Assembly (NCBI GenBank): GCA_019843655.1
Contig: JACDQD010000002.1
Location: 3,978,585 to 4,042,584 of the forward strand
DNA from: Lethocerus indicus
Taxonomy: Eukaryota > Arthropoda > Insecta > Hemiptera > Belostomatidae
Length of the DNA: 64,000 bases
Direction of reading: 5' to 3'
This document shows, piece by piece, positions 1-14,374 of this stretch. Made by a program: the position numbers and the translations under genes. Position 1 is the first letter of the stretch; each line of letters opens with the position of its first letter. The notes under the pieces were generated by a model. That model did no database searches. It was not told the DNA's origin and saw nothing but the letters and a program-made list of their open reading frames with translations.

Positions 1-3000
1 GCAATCATAGCGCGCTCACGGCACCTGGTCCCCGGGGCCTACCTTTTCTTTCAACCCCCCATAAATTACTCACCAACCCTCTTCGTCTCATTCCCTCCCT
101 CATTTTACCTCTCTTCTTCCATTATTTTCAGTCTTTTTTTTCCGTCTTGGTGTCGTCGGTGGCGGGGGCTGTTTTATTTTCGTCCGGTCTGGCCCCTGGA
201 AGAAATTTATTTTCCCGGCACCCGCCGCCCTCACCGATGTCATCATCATCTGCCGCGGCGATAGTCAAATTGGTGGGCTTGTCCCCTCCGCTTTTTGTAC
301 AGTTCGCTTATGAATAACATTAGGGCCGGATATTTATCGTGTCCTATCCGGGCTTATTAATTTGGCCCTTAAGAAAAACAAAAAGGAAGAAGAAGAAGAA
401 GAAGAAGAATAGTGCCTGAGTTACGGCTTCCGGGTCGGGTAAATTGGAACGAACATAGACTTTGGTTCGCGAACGAAAGGGACAGTAATGATACGATTCG
501 GGAATAAAAAAAATTTAGTCCGGTTAATGACAGCACAAATTAGGCGGACAGAAAATTAATTAAACTAGCCCATAATCTTCCTTATCTATCTAACTAAGAA
601 GGTGATATTATCTAATATTAAATTTTAATGACGACTAATGATAAAAACCTCTTTTTTACTAAGAATATCATTAACTTGTACGGCTTTACCTGTTCATTTT
701 TTCCATTCCGACGTTTCACAAATTTTGTTTTTGGTATAACACGCGTGTGCTTCACAGCTCTTAAGCCATATCTGTTGCATTCCATAAATATTAAAATGAG
801 GTATTTATACATACGCTGTTGGTGTCCCCTCAGTAAATATAACCTTTTCTTTTATTTCTGAATGAAACACATGGTAGACAATTATCTTCATTGTCATAAA
901 GGATTAAAGAAACATAATAAACGATCGGAGATTAACTGATAATATTTCCTATCTAATCTAATTGGGATTTTCTGATCATCAGGAAAATCGCATTAGGCCA
1001 AACAGGGCAATACAATTTGTTCTACCTGTAACTGAAATTATTTAATTTCGTGACAATTAGTAACATAACCGTTAGAAGTCATCTTCCCTTAGAAATTTTT
1101 CTTAATCAACACAAACCATTACTTATCGTACATCTTATAGAGGACGTAGAGATATTTCGGAGTATCGGCGCTAGATATATATTAATTGAGGCCCAGAGAG
1201 TGTCCGATCGTCTGTAATTTCGGGTTATACTGAATTTAACTGTTGGTAAAGCGTGAGTCATTTAGTCATTTTAGTTGCCTATAGGGGGGCAATCCGGATT
1301 TTACGTATACGTTGTAATAAGTTAGTGGGTGTGGGGGGTTCACCGGTTTCGTCGATTCTATAAATAATGCATTACGTTTATTACAGATTAAACGGGATAA
1401 CGATTTCAAAATAGTAAATTAGCTAGAATGGGACTACAAGGGAGGCTTTTCTAATAAGGTAATGAGGAGAGGAATCCACCGTTCGAGACGAATACAGGAA
1501 TTGTGTGGCGCCGGAAAAAAAAAACAAAAAGCCAAATTTGTTTCAACTGCGGACACAAAGTCGGTTGTCCGCTGCCCACACGCCCCGTCTTAAACGCTTA
1601 TTTGGCCATCGACTATTACAGAGGCGGTTTATTACGGCGCGTAACCAATTAGAAATTAGCGTTCGAGGGAAAATTCGAAGTGGACATGCTTTTGCAGGCG
1701 GCCGAATTAGCAATAACGACGCCGAGCCCGTACCAGTCGTTGAATTAGAATGCTAATCGATCTCGTGTACGGTCGTTTTCAACGTTTCTGTCGCGCTACC
1801 TCGTTTTGTCTTTCATATTTTTATTTCTCCTCTTAAATGCGGGTGACGCGAATTCGCGTGACTAAATTTATGACCGGGCAGCTGGACCTTATGGACAGCG
1901 CGGGGGCTTCATCTCGCGTCACCTAACCGGTATATTCAATAAATTAAACTTTCCTTTCAAAGCCCCCAGTAGAATGTTCTCAACGCGATTGAAATCGTTC
2001 GAACAGTTAGACATTTAATTGACACGTTAAAATCTACGAATGCGGGAATTAATTCCGAAGCTTTTCATTGACAAAGCGTATTTTTTTGACAAATTCCTGT
2101 ATCGTACACCTGCTCCCGTATTTCTATTTCTCAGAGAGAGCTGAATAATGATGAGAAAATTTTGTATTTTTCACCAAGTTTTGTATGCTTTCCAGAGACA
2201 TTTAGAGGGGTATATTTGGATGGGAGTCAAGGTTAGGATATGTTTTGAAACAAGTTTTAGGATGCCCGGACTGTTCGTTGGTGTACGGTTAAGTCCCATT
2301 TAGATTCGCTTATTTTATTTATTGTAAAAAAAAAAAATGCTAATTTTTATATAGGATATTAAAAATGATGCAAATTAAGTTCTTAGTGACATTCCCGATT
2401 ACTCAATCAGATTGTGATATAAGCTTAAAGCGTGCAGAAAATTCACATTCGGCGGGAAAAAAAGAAATGTGAAACTCCACGCTTAAAGGATGTATTAAAG
2501 GTACGTTGTCGATTCGAAAAATCCAAATCGGTGGTGATTTAAACGACCGCGTCGATGAGCTGTGGCGTTCGGCGGTGACGATAAAATAATAAAACGTTTT
2601 AATTGCGGTCTTATCGCGCTATTTGGCGTCCGCCAAACGAAAATATTCGACCCCAAAATACAGTAGCCAAGTTTCGCCAAATATTTGTAAAAGGGCCGCG
2701 CCTTCTCAAGTCGCCTTTTAAAAAGGTGCCACCGCATTGGATTACTGTAATTATTATTTTCGTTCCCGCCTTATTATTTATTATGTGCTATGATTTTAAT
2801 CGTGAATTAATTTTTTTTTCAGTACTTTTTTTGTAGGAAAAAAATGAAGGGTCGCGAAGAAAAAATATTATTTCGTTGGTACTCAATCTATAAACTACTC
2901 GACGCCATAGGTTCGTGCCAATTAATCGTTAAACCTTATTCGAAACGCTGTCGGCCCTTGGGTGGGGGTTGTTTTAAATGCTAATAACAAAATAATGAAA

Positions 3001-4732
3001 TAAAAATCCTTTTCGATTGAAACAATTTCAGCGCGGAGATCGCTAGCTGCATTTGCACTTAATTGACCTTTTCAGGTAGTGAAGAAAGACGTTGTATTAT
3101 ATAAAATTTTCCGCAACAACTTTCTGTGCATAATTATTCCAGTTATAGTCATTAACACAATATTATTAATGGCGAGGTTCCAACAGTAAGAACATGGGAA
3201 TTTAGTGGGAAATAAGGGGTCTGTTTGCATAATTATACGACAACATTAAATGTTGCGAACCTAGAAAAATGAGAATGCGGAATAATAAAGACAATTTCAG
3301 ATATCAAGTGTTGGTATTCATACTGGGTTTTCCTTTTAACGCTACAATAAATATTTTCTAGCATTTAATGCCGATAACAAAAACAGTTTTAGGAGGTTTG
3401 CAGTTTTCTGTTCGAGTTCCTTTGCCCTTCATAAGAAGGCATGTCTTATGATGATGAAAACCCCCTGGAATTATAAAATAAGATCTCGTAACGATATTAT
3501 ATCTTTCTTTTCACTGCGAATTTATATTTGAATTTTCTTCCGTTTCTCGGGACACCGTTTAAGCACTCGATCACTGTTGTTAATTTATGAAGAGTTTTAA
3601 TCCCAGTGCTATTAAACAAAGCACGATAACGCTGAAGACTCGTGCTGAAGAATGTTTCTAAATTGATTGCGTCTGCTTGCATAATTTCCTAATCGGTGGA
3701 GTTTATTCCGAATAATAGGAAAATTCATTCATCGCAATGCATCGCGTCGGCATTTATTTAAGATTGTGTAAATTGGTTGAAATTGCGTCGGAATTTAACA
3801 CAAAAAATGTCAATTACGTCGGGGAATTTTATAAGTTTTTAAGACCCGGTCTGAAACCAGTTGTGCCTTGGGTCGGGTTCAGCCTCGGCTGTATAAATAA
3901 TTTAGCATATTAAACGCGTTAAAATTTCAAATAATTTATCCCGCGTCAATTCCACGAGGGGGCGAATACCCCCTTTCGCCCTCCCCACCACCCCCTTTTA
4001 TTTTTTTGAGCTCGGCCACCATTTTGAATTGAATAACGGCTCATTCGTGTTTCACGGTTATTGGTCACCAGAAATTGTAATTATTACAATCCGTTTTTTT
4101 TGTATATGGTTTTATAGAAATGGAAGGAAAGAAACAAATATTTTTGTTAATTTGAGTTATGTAACTGCCTTCGAGATTAGATTAGGACCTACTAGGCCCC
4201 TGTTCCAATTGTGCTTCCATTAGGTATCCAGCCGGGGGTTACACGCCCGTGAAACCGAATCAACCTATGGAGAAACAAAAAAACCGTCCCAATTGGGTTT
4301 ATTTATCTCATCTGATGCCGATGCTGACCGCAGAATTAGTTAATAGCGTGCAGTCCGACAATCGTACAGTTTCGAGTACTCTGAAAGCCCAGAATGAAAT
4401 GTGTTATAAATCCACTGGAATGAAAATCCAACTCGAACTATTATATTCCAATACAAAGTTTTCTAAATGTTTCAGTCGATGTAACATTGCTGTACGCAAT
4501 ACATTTTTTGCATATAATTGAGGACGTATATAACAGTAGGAGACGATGAATATACCAGCATATACAATTAACCTCCTAGTATATTGAAATCAGTACTCTC
4601 CACCGCCTTATACGCATCAGTATTTAATATAATTTTTATATATTATTATTAATATGCAAAAATTGCATTTAAAAAATAATTACTTGCTTTATACACGGCT
4701 CTGTAAATGTTGTTACCAATGTTGTTCTCGAT
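1..4732. other. Upstream intergenic DNA, no gene seen
   Basis: C/T-rich start (1-240), then AT-rich DNA with TAATTA-type motifs. No homology-bearing frame, transposon or RNA gene recognised apart from the GAA repeat listed. Confidence 0.6.
386..409 (+). repeat. (GAA)n microsatellite
   Basis: Eight GAA units in AT-rich upstream DNA. Confidence 0.9.
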
Positions 4733-4960
4733 CTCATTATCTTCAGTAGTATTTGTCATCCCGCCTAAATTTTCACTTAATGGAGCGTTATCAGTTGTAG
4801 AGCAAGTAGATCTGGGTCACAATAATGGTACGGCAGTGATAATAGTTGTTTTCGGTTTTTATTAAATTCCATTCTACACCGGTTTCTCGCCATCTTCAGT
4901 TGTATCACTTCAGCCTATCGCGCAGTTTTACTACCAGTGCCATCTTCCCCAGTGCCTGAG
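4733..4960 (+). repeat. Degenerate cores of the interspersed repeat
   Basis: ATTATCTTCAGTAGT at 4736-4750, ACACCGGTTTCTCGCCATCT continuing TCAGT at 4876-4900, and TACCAGTGCCATCTTCCC at 4932-4949 are diverged fragments of the core motif within 230 bp. Confidence 0.5.
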
Positions 4961-5310
4961 TGACGAAATCACTTTTATTAAAACTTAACTCACGGATATA
5001 GCCTTCAAGTGGGAGGGGGTTGATAAGTCCTTAATTTAAAGGCCTGGGTCCGACGACATAAATTATTTACTAAAAAGCCGGATATTTCTAATCGGATTTC
5101 ATCCCGGTCCACCCACAACCCCCATCGGTGTGGTGGACGTCTTAAACGGTGGTACACTTTCCGCAGTGGGTGAAGAGGTGGCGGCGGTGAGGTCACTTGG
5201 GCGGCGGCCACGACCGCCCTCGCGTGTCGTCCTCTCAACGGTGGAGTGGACTGAGGGTGGAGCGGGGTGCGGCCGCGCACTAATTGGCGTGCGGAGTGTG
5301 CGTGCCTCAG

Positions 5311-5319
<9 letters not shown>

Positions 5320-5364
<45 letters not shown>

Positions 5365-5879
5365 TAGCGAGAGGACGATGAGGAGGAGATATATATATAT
5401 ATATATAGCAGGCCAAGGAGATGTGTGTGTGTGTGTGTGTGTCGCGTGTTGTCCTCTGAGAGTGTGCCTGTGTGCGGGCCCCTCTGGGCCGAGACCACCC
5501 AAGTTGAGATCAGAAAGGCGGGATGAATAAACGCCGACAGTTCTCTCTATCTCTCTCTCGTTCTCCCGCTGCCTCCGCATTCTCACTCCTCCTCCTCCTC
5601 CTCCTCCTCCTCCTCCTCCTCCCCATTCTCCCTCTCGCTCCCTCTCGCTCTTACCGACGGCGACCCCTGGAGAGTGTCCCTCTCCGTGTCCCCAACCTTT
5701 TAGGTGTTTTTCCTCCCGACCGACCGACCGACCGACCGCCCCCTCTCCTCAAACCAATCGCACCATTTACAAGTGTAAAACCCGCGCTGAGCTTTCAAAC
5801 GGTCATACATATTGCATACACACCGAGGAAGTGTACCGGGCTTTCTTATTTTTGTTGCATTGTCTATATATATATATAT
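5320..5879 (+). repeat. Dense microsatellite cluster
   Basis: Six simple repeats fall within 560 bp: (GA)n 5320-5361, (AT)n 5389-5407, (GT)n 5422-5442, (CTC)n 5586-5622, (GACC)n 5718-5738 and (TA)n 5863-5879. The flank 5120-5300 is CpG- and GC-rich. Long open frames here are low-complexity translations and not genes. Confidence 0.95.
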
Positions 5880-8800
5880 CGGACCCGCTCAAAACAAAGG
5901 CGCTTTGTGTTGGGGGGAACAAAAAAAAAAAAAAATAAACGTAGTGACAACTGCGAGGCATTTCATTATTAGCCTTCCGATTACGTCGTGTGAAATACCG
6001 TCCTCGAGTCCGGACCCGGTTTAATGTTTCCGAATTGGTGGTTTGTTTTCAGAATCACGAACACGACACAACGGGGCATTTTTCGTATGCAAATGCGTAC
6101 ATAAGCGGGGTTATATTTTCCCGTCCCCGATTAGGCCCGGTGCTGTACCGCTTACGAAAAGGGAAGTGAAACGAGCCAATAATTGAATCTGAAATTTTTT
6201 AATGAAAACATTGGAAAATGTCCAGCAGTTATAATAGGAGTTCTGAAATTGTAGTATAAATATTAACGCGCATTATATTTAGTATTTCCCGCCTTTTGAT
6301 CTAGATCAACTGCAGGCAGGAGGATGACCCGCTTTGGGAAGCTGAAACCGGTCTAATTCCAAACCACAATATCGAGGACGCCTTTCTAAAATACCTCACC
6401 AATATTTCATACTTTATTACCCCTATACGTTGTTTCCCCCACTTTTATTTCGGGCCACCCCGTGAAAACAGAGAACGCCGCGTTCTCGTTAATTGGATGT
6501 GCGATTGTAAATTAATTTAATCTTAGTTGGGCGGGCAGGTGTACATCCTTGTGTAGCGGAAGAATTTTAAGAGAAAAGAATAAGAATTGTCCAGCGGAGG
6601 CCGTAAATCAAGTGATTATCACTCTGCCAACACTTTTCCAATCGATTACTGTCAGTTGACGCGAACATTTCTAAATGACAGATGAAATATTCAGCGATAA
6701 TCCCCCACCCCCACAAATTCACCGCCATTATCATCGCACTGGTGTCCGGAATGTTAAAAAAGAAGGGGCCCAATTAATTATACGGAGACGTTCATTAGTC
6801 CGAATAAACAAACAGTCCAAAAAGGATTTTCCCCGCGGCTAGTTAAATATTCATCAGATAAATACTGTGAAGTTAATCGGCCGGTCCCACCACCCCATAT
6901 ATTTAATATAAACGCCACAATATTACGATTGTTATTGACTCGCCTTTTCCGGCGCAGGTGGAACTTCCTCCAAAGTGATTTTAACTGCACGAAATTATAC
7001 CGGGGATTGTAATAAATTCCTTCGGACGGATTAGGGGGGAAAAAAAAAACGAACAGTAAATTCTCGATATAAATCTTTACCGTTAAACTGACGAATGTGC
7101 GTCTCGTATATTTAATTCACCTGTCGGGACGAATTCGTAATGGGTACGAGTGTCCGGTCCCGTTTCAACCGCCGTCAACATTCCCGTACGTTTACATTCC
7201 CCAGTCGGCCTCGTAAAACGTTCGCCCCCCCGTAATAGTCTGAACATCGACAGTGTCTGTGGACACCCGCAGTGAAATTTGCTTCTACCTGAGGTTACAG
7301 CTTTGGAATAGCAGTAACTGCAGCAACAGTGCTCATACGATGCTCCAGCGGTATTTGGACTCCCAATCCTTGTTTCGACGTGAATACAAGGTGGGAAAAA
7401 ATGTGTAACCCCCAGTAGTTATAACTACGAAACTACTTGAAATATATACACCGATAGGTGAATGTTATACGATTTCCTTGGACTACGCCCAAGAAAGTGC
7501 ATTAATTTCACACACTTAAAATTCCACGCAAATATTCCGCATCCTCTCATTTAACGCCGTGAGAACAGCGGGTGGGGGACGCGGTGATAGATTCCCGAAC
7601 ATGAGCCGAGCTAATGGTTTCTAAAGGTCAATTAAAGTTGAATACAATGGGAGCAGTACCAACCCCTCCCGAGGCGGTCGAAGTGTCCGAAGGGGGGGCG
7701 ATAACGATCTAGTGTATACCCGGGGATTAGCATTTGTGTTGTTAGGCCGTTGAAGAGGAGTCGTTGTCGGGGAATTCCTTCTGGAGGGTGACGGGGGTGG
7801 GATGGGGGTCACCATTCCTCCCGAGTTAGTTCTCCATCGCTATTGAACAGAGAGATTCCATTGGACGGAATCAGGTCCTCTGGCCAGCGGCGGCTGGTTC
7901 TCTGTCCCCGAACAACAACTGAATCCAGGACTCGATTATTCAAGAGCGCTGGCCAGAGAAGTGTCGCCGGCCCGACAGCATTCCCCACAACCTACAACAG
8001 CCCGGCCCCGAGGAAACCAGCTACCCCATTCTTAAATTACGCCCGTCAAGAGTTAAAAATAAGACAACTGGCCGTGGAACATGTAGCAATCGTCAACTCG
8101 ATACTTTCCCATTTAATCGGACCAGCACATTATTTTCTACCTAATCGAGTTAGTCAGTGAGGAATGTATTCCCTGTTCCTCTTACGCCAAGATTACAGGG
8201 ACATACGAAGATCAATATGAAAATATCAATACAAAGTCGAATGTTAGAATATCGTTAAAATTTAAACTCGACTATATTATCTCTTGAGCGTATAAATTTC
8301 TATGCAGAATTATGCAGACAGCTATTGATGTAATATTGATCTTGACGACATAGACAACAGTTTCAACTCTATTAAATATTAACTTGGCGCTGGGAAACGA
8401 CCATACTATATATAAGCGGTATGGTGAATAGAGACATTAGAGGGACTATGAAGTCCAATATACTTTCCGAGTCGGTTCTCTCCTAAGTAGATTCCGCGTT
8501 GAAGGACGCAGGAGTGATGCACAAAGGTGGAGAGTGAAAGGGGTCATTTAATTTTCTGTGGCGGCGCTATTGAAGCCGACCGAAGGCAGACGAGGCTTAT
8601 CTGCGGCCACTCTGCCTCTAATACTCTTATAATAATTAAGATTCCTTCGGTGTTTCTTTTACGGCCGTTAACTCCTGGGAGCTCGCTTCAGTTTATGGTA
8701 GTCTGAACTCCTGGGAGTCTGATGAAGGCGTCCCGAAAATACCACGGAATGATATGGCAGACATGAACAATTGTTACCGACGATATTGTCTCGCGGTAGG

Positions 8801-11800
8801 CCGGTTTTCGCCCTCAACATCTTCAGTCTTCAGCACTATTAATGTCAATAAGGCAAGAATAAGGAAATTAAATGTCCTGATCACACCCTAACATAAGTTA
8901 CATTCGGGTGTACACAAACATTTTGGGTATTTTCGGTACCCATATTTCGTAATCCTTTTTAACTTTATGTACATTTTTTATTGGGCGTTTTTATATACCC
9001 GTATTACAGGTTATTACTGTCACAGTTAAACGTTGAGTTTAATTAAAGAACAGACACGTATCAGCGTTTACGCCCTTCCCTGAGCCAACGATATAACCTC
9101 GAAGGTGAATAGCGGATTTTCCTTATTGGGTAAATAATATAATTAACTTTGTCGAACAATTGATTTTAATTAGATACTAGTTGCCCGCAAAGACCGGGAA
9201 ATGTGGGTCGTGAGCCAAATCTGTACTCCGGCTCTTTATAATTTATTGCGAACACATTTTTAAAACAATAATACGAAATGCGGGCCTCGTTGTAAATCAA
9301 TCGAAGTCTTGCCGGCCTCTTGTAAATCAATTTCGTCGGCTTTTATTACCCGGCAATTAACTTTTAACGCGGCCATGAATACCAAATCGGATGTGTATTC
9401 GATATGGCGTCGGTTTTTCATCAGAGGCTGTTCCTGTTTTTTCGCAATCATAAATTGGTTTTATTAAACTTAAAACACTGGGGTGACCTGAAATTGCGAA
9501 AATGTCATTTCAGTGCGAAAAGTTCGAAACATTTTTATTGCAAAGTACATTTATAGAGTTCGTGGTGCGCGTCTATTTCATAAAATGGATAAAACTTTTG
9601 GAGATGCGCAGGGTTCTGAAATATCTTCACCATTGCGCGAATTTATCTCTCACAACACAAGGAGAGGGGGGTAGGGTTGTTTAACTTCACAAAACGAGAC
9701 ACAAATGAAATAAAATTTACAAAATGGATGAAAAATTAGTCGCTCGCCCTGTAGACCCGGGTGGCGCACCAAATTGGCCTCCTGTTGCAAATTAGTAATT
9801 AATGATGATATTCCAAACCCTCTAGCAGATTCACTCGATTTATTACTTGAAATTGTAGTGATTACTTCGTATTCGTATTTTACTAGATTCAAGTATCATC
9901 TTGAACCGTAGTTAGTACGAACGTAGCATTTTGTTGCTGCAATAACATCGTTACTAATAATATACACAGTGTTCTTATGTATGTTGGTACAGGGTTGTTG
10001 TATTAGTAATATTCTGACTAATATAAAAGTTAGGCTCAATTAATTATAGAAAACTATACCGAGAAGAAGGTAGATAAAAAAGTCGTCTTCTCAACTTCTC
10101 TTTGAGCGATTGGTGTCCTAAAATTCTTGAGCTGGGGCGGCTGGTTTGCGCCCGCGCCTAAACCAGTTTGTACCGCGGCGCTTTATACAGCCATCAAGTC
10201 CGCTTTCTTCTTCTTCATCTTGAGCGGCGGTTAATAAGGCGGCTTGATTTATACAGAGCCGGCCCGACCGTTAATATTTCATCGGTGCCGATTCAAACCT
10301 CCCCGGGTATAGGGGCGGGCGGGGGGGGGCCTCCTGAACAATATTTCATCCAATCCGCGCACCCAACGGCATTTCTTTTGTCGGCGCCCTCCCCCCCCCC
10401 ACCCTCTAAACACCTCCCCGGCCAATATAATTATATTATATCGCTCTAACGCCTTCGACGGTCATAGCCACACCAACATCCGGAACGCGATAATAGGCCT
10501 CCACGATACATGATACGAGATACCCCCAATAAATCAGCGCTTGGATAATACCGGGTTCGTATTGCCTTATTTCGGATATCAGGGGGGGGGGCTACGTTTT
10601 GAAAAAAAAAATTCACGTGTTCGCCGAATAGCGGAGAAACGTATCCGTCTATCTTCATAAAAATATCCCTCCCATATTCAATTCTCATATTTCCCAAGTA
10701 ACTTTTTTTTCTGAAACTTCCTTATGTTTTATGCGTTGAAAATTTTAAAGCACTAAAAGATACTAAAAATATAAAGCACGAACATTTACACAAATAAAAT
10801 CATAAACCAATGGACAACCTTTCCCCATACACTAAGAGATCGTTTTCAATAGGCTTAGCACATACTGGCACAAAGCTATGTCATTGTAGGACAAGAAAAA
10901 ACAACATAATTTGAGGAGGTTTATAATTTTTACAGTTATTTTTAAATTTATAAAATATTTCGGTAGTCTTCCAATTGCCGGCTATATAAGATCTACCAGT
11001 CACATTGATCTACAATTCGTCATATGATCGACCGGGATTGTAGGCGACGTTTTGTAAATTTATGCGTCGGGAATATTGGAAAAGAATTAACGAGAGTATG
11101 GAATGAAAATAATATTTAGAGTCAGAGTATAAACCGTCAGATTGTGTTCTCAACGTTGAAGTGTTCATCAAGATGCGACCGGTAGCGGCGGTAGTTTAGT
11201 GGCGCCTCTCATTTTTTCTGAAATCTTGATTTTGGCGTCCAAAACCACGAGCCGGAACAATGTTTCTCGGTACAGGGCACATCGGAATGAAAATTCTTCT
11301 GAAGTTAAAATATATGTATATATTAGCGCCAATATAATACCAACTCATACTCTTAGGTAATAAGCTGTTTTTTCCTCCTGTATCGTACACAACTTTGGCA
11401 GTTCAATACCGATGTGTTACTTTAAACCGCTCTGCTATTAATTTATTGTAATTTGATAGTGATTATTAGCTGTGATATAGTTCAGTGATTAGATAAGCTC
11501 GGGCCTATAGTGGCCCTCGACCGTCAGCCCCAATGATGGCTCTGATGCAATATAAAACGTCATCAGATGGCAGTAACGCCCCGGGGGGGTTGGCCTGTTG
11601 TAAAATCTGTGTCTAGCGGGGGGAGGGGTTGGTTCGCTAAGCGACACTTAAACTGCGGGGGCTTATTAGCGTGGCCCACGTTTCCCGTTAATGCCCTCGA
11701 CCGAGTGAAGGGTCGCGCTTCCCTACCTCCTCCTCCTCCTCCTCTTTCTTCTCCTCCCTCAACGACTGTTTCTTGTTTCTCACGAAAATTCAATAAAGGG

Positions 11801-13454
11801 TTAATGGCCGAAAGAAATCACCGGCGACGTCACGGAATTTGAAATGGAGAGGAGGCGGGCGCTTTTCATTTTTTTTTTTCATTTTAGAAAGGCGTCTCCT
11901 AACTGTTTTATGGCTTGTTGAGTTTCGCCCGGGGGTAAGAAAGCGGCCACCACCCCCCTCCCCTCCCAACCCCCCCCCCTCCCCCCGATATAACCCCCGT
12001 CATGAAGAAATCATCGTTTCAGCGTTGGAACAACACCGGTTACTTTTGCATCCGGTTCTCTTGTTCGATACGCTACGGCGGTCTTGGAAGTGATATACTA
12101 AGAATTACCGAATAAGAAACTTACATTTGACGTCAGAAGAGATGAAAATATCAATTTTAAGCTATTTTCACATTCATAAATGACATGAAAATAGACAGGC
12201 AATAGATTAATTCAAACACCGAGTGTAATAGAAAAATCTACTATAGGACAGGTGTCTGAAAACAGGAGAATATCATAGATTGAAGATTATCTTAATATTG
12301 CGACAACAAAACGATGAAACGAAGTAACAAGCGGAACAAAATGCCGTCAATTATATACTGTCCTATGCATTAAAAGTAAACCTTAGATTAATTGTCCAAT
12401 CCACGGTTTAAATGTAACTTTCATTCGTATTTAAAAGCGTGTATCAAAGAAGAAGGGTGGATTTAATTTTTATAGAAACGCACGAAAAATTAGGTCTTAT
12501 CATTTCGTTTATCTGAGTATATTATTAAAACTGAAAGTAATTCAGTTCGGCCTAATGCCCCCCCCCCCCCCCACCGAACCCAAAATGACCTAATCTAATC
12601 GAAGGATCTAATAGGTAGGAGTCGCTTTTTTGGTGGTTCGAATACAGGGAGCGGTGAATAAAGTTATATAGTTCGGGTTTCGGCCATAAGATTCTATTAT
12701 GAAGATGGGAGGGGGGGCGTGCCGACCCAACCCCAGCCACCCCGAAATTCATGAATACCTCATGAATTTATTAGCATCCCTTTTATATATAAAGCGGCCA
12801 CAACCCTCATGTCCTCCCGTCCCAATCATGATTTTCATTATTAATTTTTTTTTCGTCCTCCCCTCCAAAGGCACACAACAACCCTTAAGGTGTAAGTGTC
12901 CAGTGAATTTTGAATTATCCTACCCGCTGTGCGGAGGAAGTGAAAATAACCGATCATTCTTTGATATCGATAAAACATTATTTCCTCTTTTACCCTTAAC
13001 ACGTGCCCTAAACCGTGTCAATAACGCTTGTGTCTGTTGATTATGTGCATCGTATAATTATATAAATTCATTTTCATCTTAACGAAAACTCGTATAGAAA
13101 ACTAATATATTTTATCGCACTCGATAAATCTTGTCTGTATGCCGTAGTGTTCGACTTTAATTTAAAAATTTAATTTTATAAAATAAAAAAACACGGTTTT
13201 TATCGACTTGACAAATGTTCATTATACTAAAATTTCATTCATTTTTTTTACATAACAATACAGCTTTTATTCAGTTTGTACGTACAATTACCACCAGGTA
13301 TAAACCCACAGGTGCCTGATATAAAATCTACGTAAAGGTGGTGCACAAAACTTAAAACGAATAACAAGATGACTGGTAAAATGTAACAGTTGCGAATTTA
13401 GTAACAATAAACAAAATATTTAAGATATACATGCACGCTGATCTAATGTAGGAA
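5880..13454. other. Upstream intergenic DNA, no gene seen
   Basis: Mixed AT-rich sequence with short C or G runs (10322-10330, 11950-11990, 12558-12572). ACTCCTGGGAG occurs twice (8671, 8708). A short family half-core GCTGAAACCGGTCTAATT lies at 6340-6357. Confidence 0.6.
8801..8838 (+). repeat. Degenerate core of the interspersed repeat
   Basis: CCGGTTTTCGCCCTCAACAT then CTTCAGTCTTCAGCACT matches the order GGTTTCGG - CGCC - ATCTTCAG with small changes. Confidence 0.45.
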
Positions 13455-13473
13455 TGCTGCTACTGAAGACGGT
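13455..13473 (-). repeat. Partial core of the interspersed repeat, inverted
   Basis: The + strand reads TGCTGCTACTGAAGACGGTC, the complement of the CGTCTTCAGTAGC core. Only the core remains. Confidence 0.4.
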
Positions 13474-13822
13474 CAAAAATTCTTTTCTCCACTCTACCAG
13501 AACCCAAATAACACCAAATAAGCGAGTGGATAAAGACGATTTTATTTATAATTACCGTACGTAATTATATCTGTTGCCAAGAAGCCCTTTAGCGTTGTAT
13601 CGCAACCGGTCCGCTTCAGTATGCTCGTGACAGGGTGAATGTACCTTAATGTTTTTTCGCTTATTTTTTTTTCTGTTGGGCCAGATTGGCGTGGGCGGGT
13701 GGCGTTTGGCAAGTGTAAAATAAGCAGGTTGGCCCAATAGGGCTTCTCAAAGTGTATAACCTTTTTGCACGTTGAACGGGCGTAGCGACAGGCCGATGCT
13801 TACGGTGGATTATTTACAGAAT

Positions 13823-13846
13823 GAGAGAGAGAGAGAGAGAGAGAGA
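13823..13846 (+). repeat. (GA)n microsatellite
   Basis: Twelve GA units, potential GAGA-factor-type target, about 7 kb upstream of the gene. Confidence 0.9.
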
Positions 13847-14241
13847 ACCGGTCACAGGTAATGGTTCATTTAGCTGTAAGGCTCGTGTTCACCTCTACAG
13901 CCACCCCCCCCCAGCCTACCCCCAGCCATACACACAAATCACGCATTTCTAATAAAGGTCCGGTTCGGAATGCGCCCAAATTACAGCCCTGACTGGCCAC
14001 TTCATCATGCCGACACCGAAGCCGACCATCACGATCCCCCCCCCCGGTTTTTCTACGAATTTTTTATTCGGCCATCACGCCCCAATACACATTCAAAAAA
14101 TATATATATATCGCGGCATCGCCGAAACCAAGTTACTGTGGAAGCCCGTTGGCAGTAAGCGTTGCGGCCGAAATTAGTTTCGATAATGTTTCCTGTTTTC
14201 TTAACTTCACAAGGAACGCACTTTATAATCAGTTTTGTCAT

Positions 14242-14374
14242 ACTTGTTTTGTGGCCTGCGAGGGGTTGGTATACCGTAGATCACTGTGTATTTCTGTCTC
14301 CTCTCGCCGGGTTTGGTCTTCTGCCAGTAGACCGGTTTCGGCTGCTCGCCGTCTTCAGTAGCGGTGTTAGTCAC
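14242..14374 (+). repeat. Full-length copy of the 133-bp interspersed repeat with GGTTTCGG and CTTCAGTAGC core
   Basis: It begins ACTTGTTTTGTGGCCTGCGA, continues through GGGGTTGGTATACCGTAG and CTGTCTCCTCTCGCC, then has GACCGGTTTCGGCTGCTCGC, CGTCTTCAGTAGCGGTG and TTAGTCAC. The order of blocks matches the copies at 55282-55420, 61835-61968 (inverted) and 63422-63543. A partial core (GCTAGACCGGTTTCGG) lies at 14517-14532. The family has no coding content I trust; it may be a MITE or SINE-like element. Confidence 0.85.

Noticed and set aside
5005..5972. Several overlapping open frames of 100-190 codons
   Set aside because: They are translations of microsatellites (poly Ser-Leu, Tyr-Ile, His-Thr) and GC-rich DNA, open on both strands.
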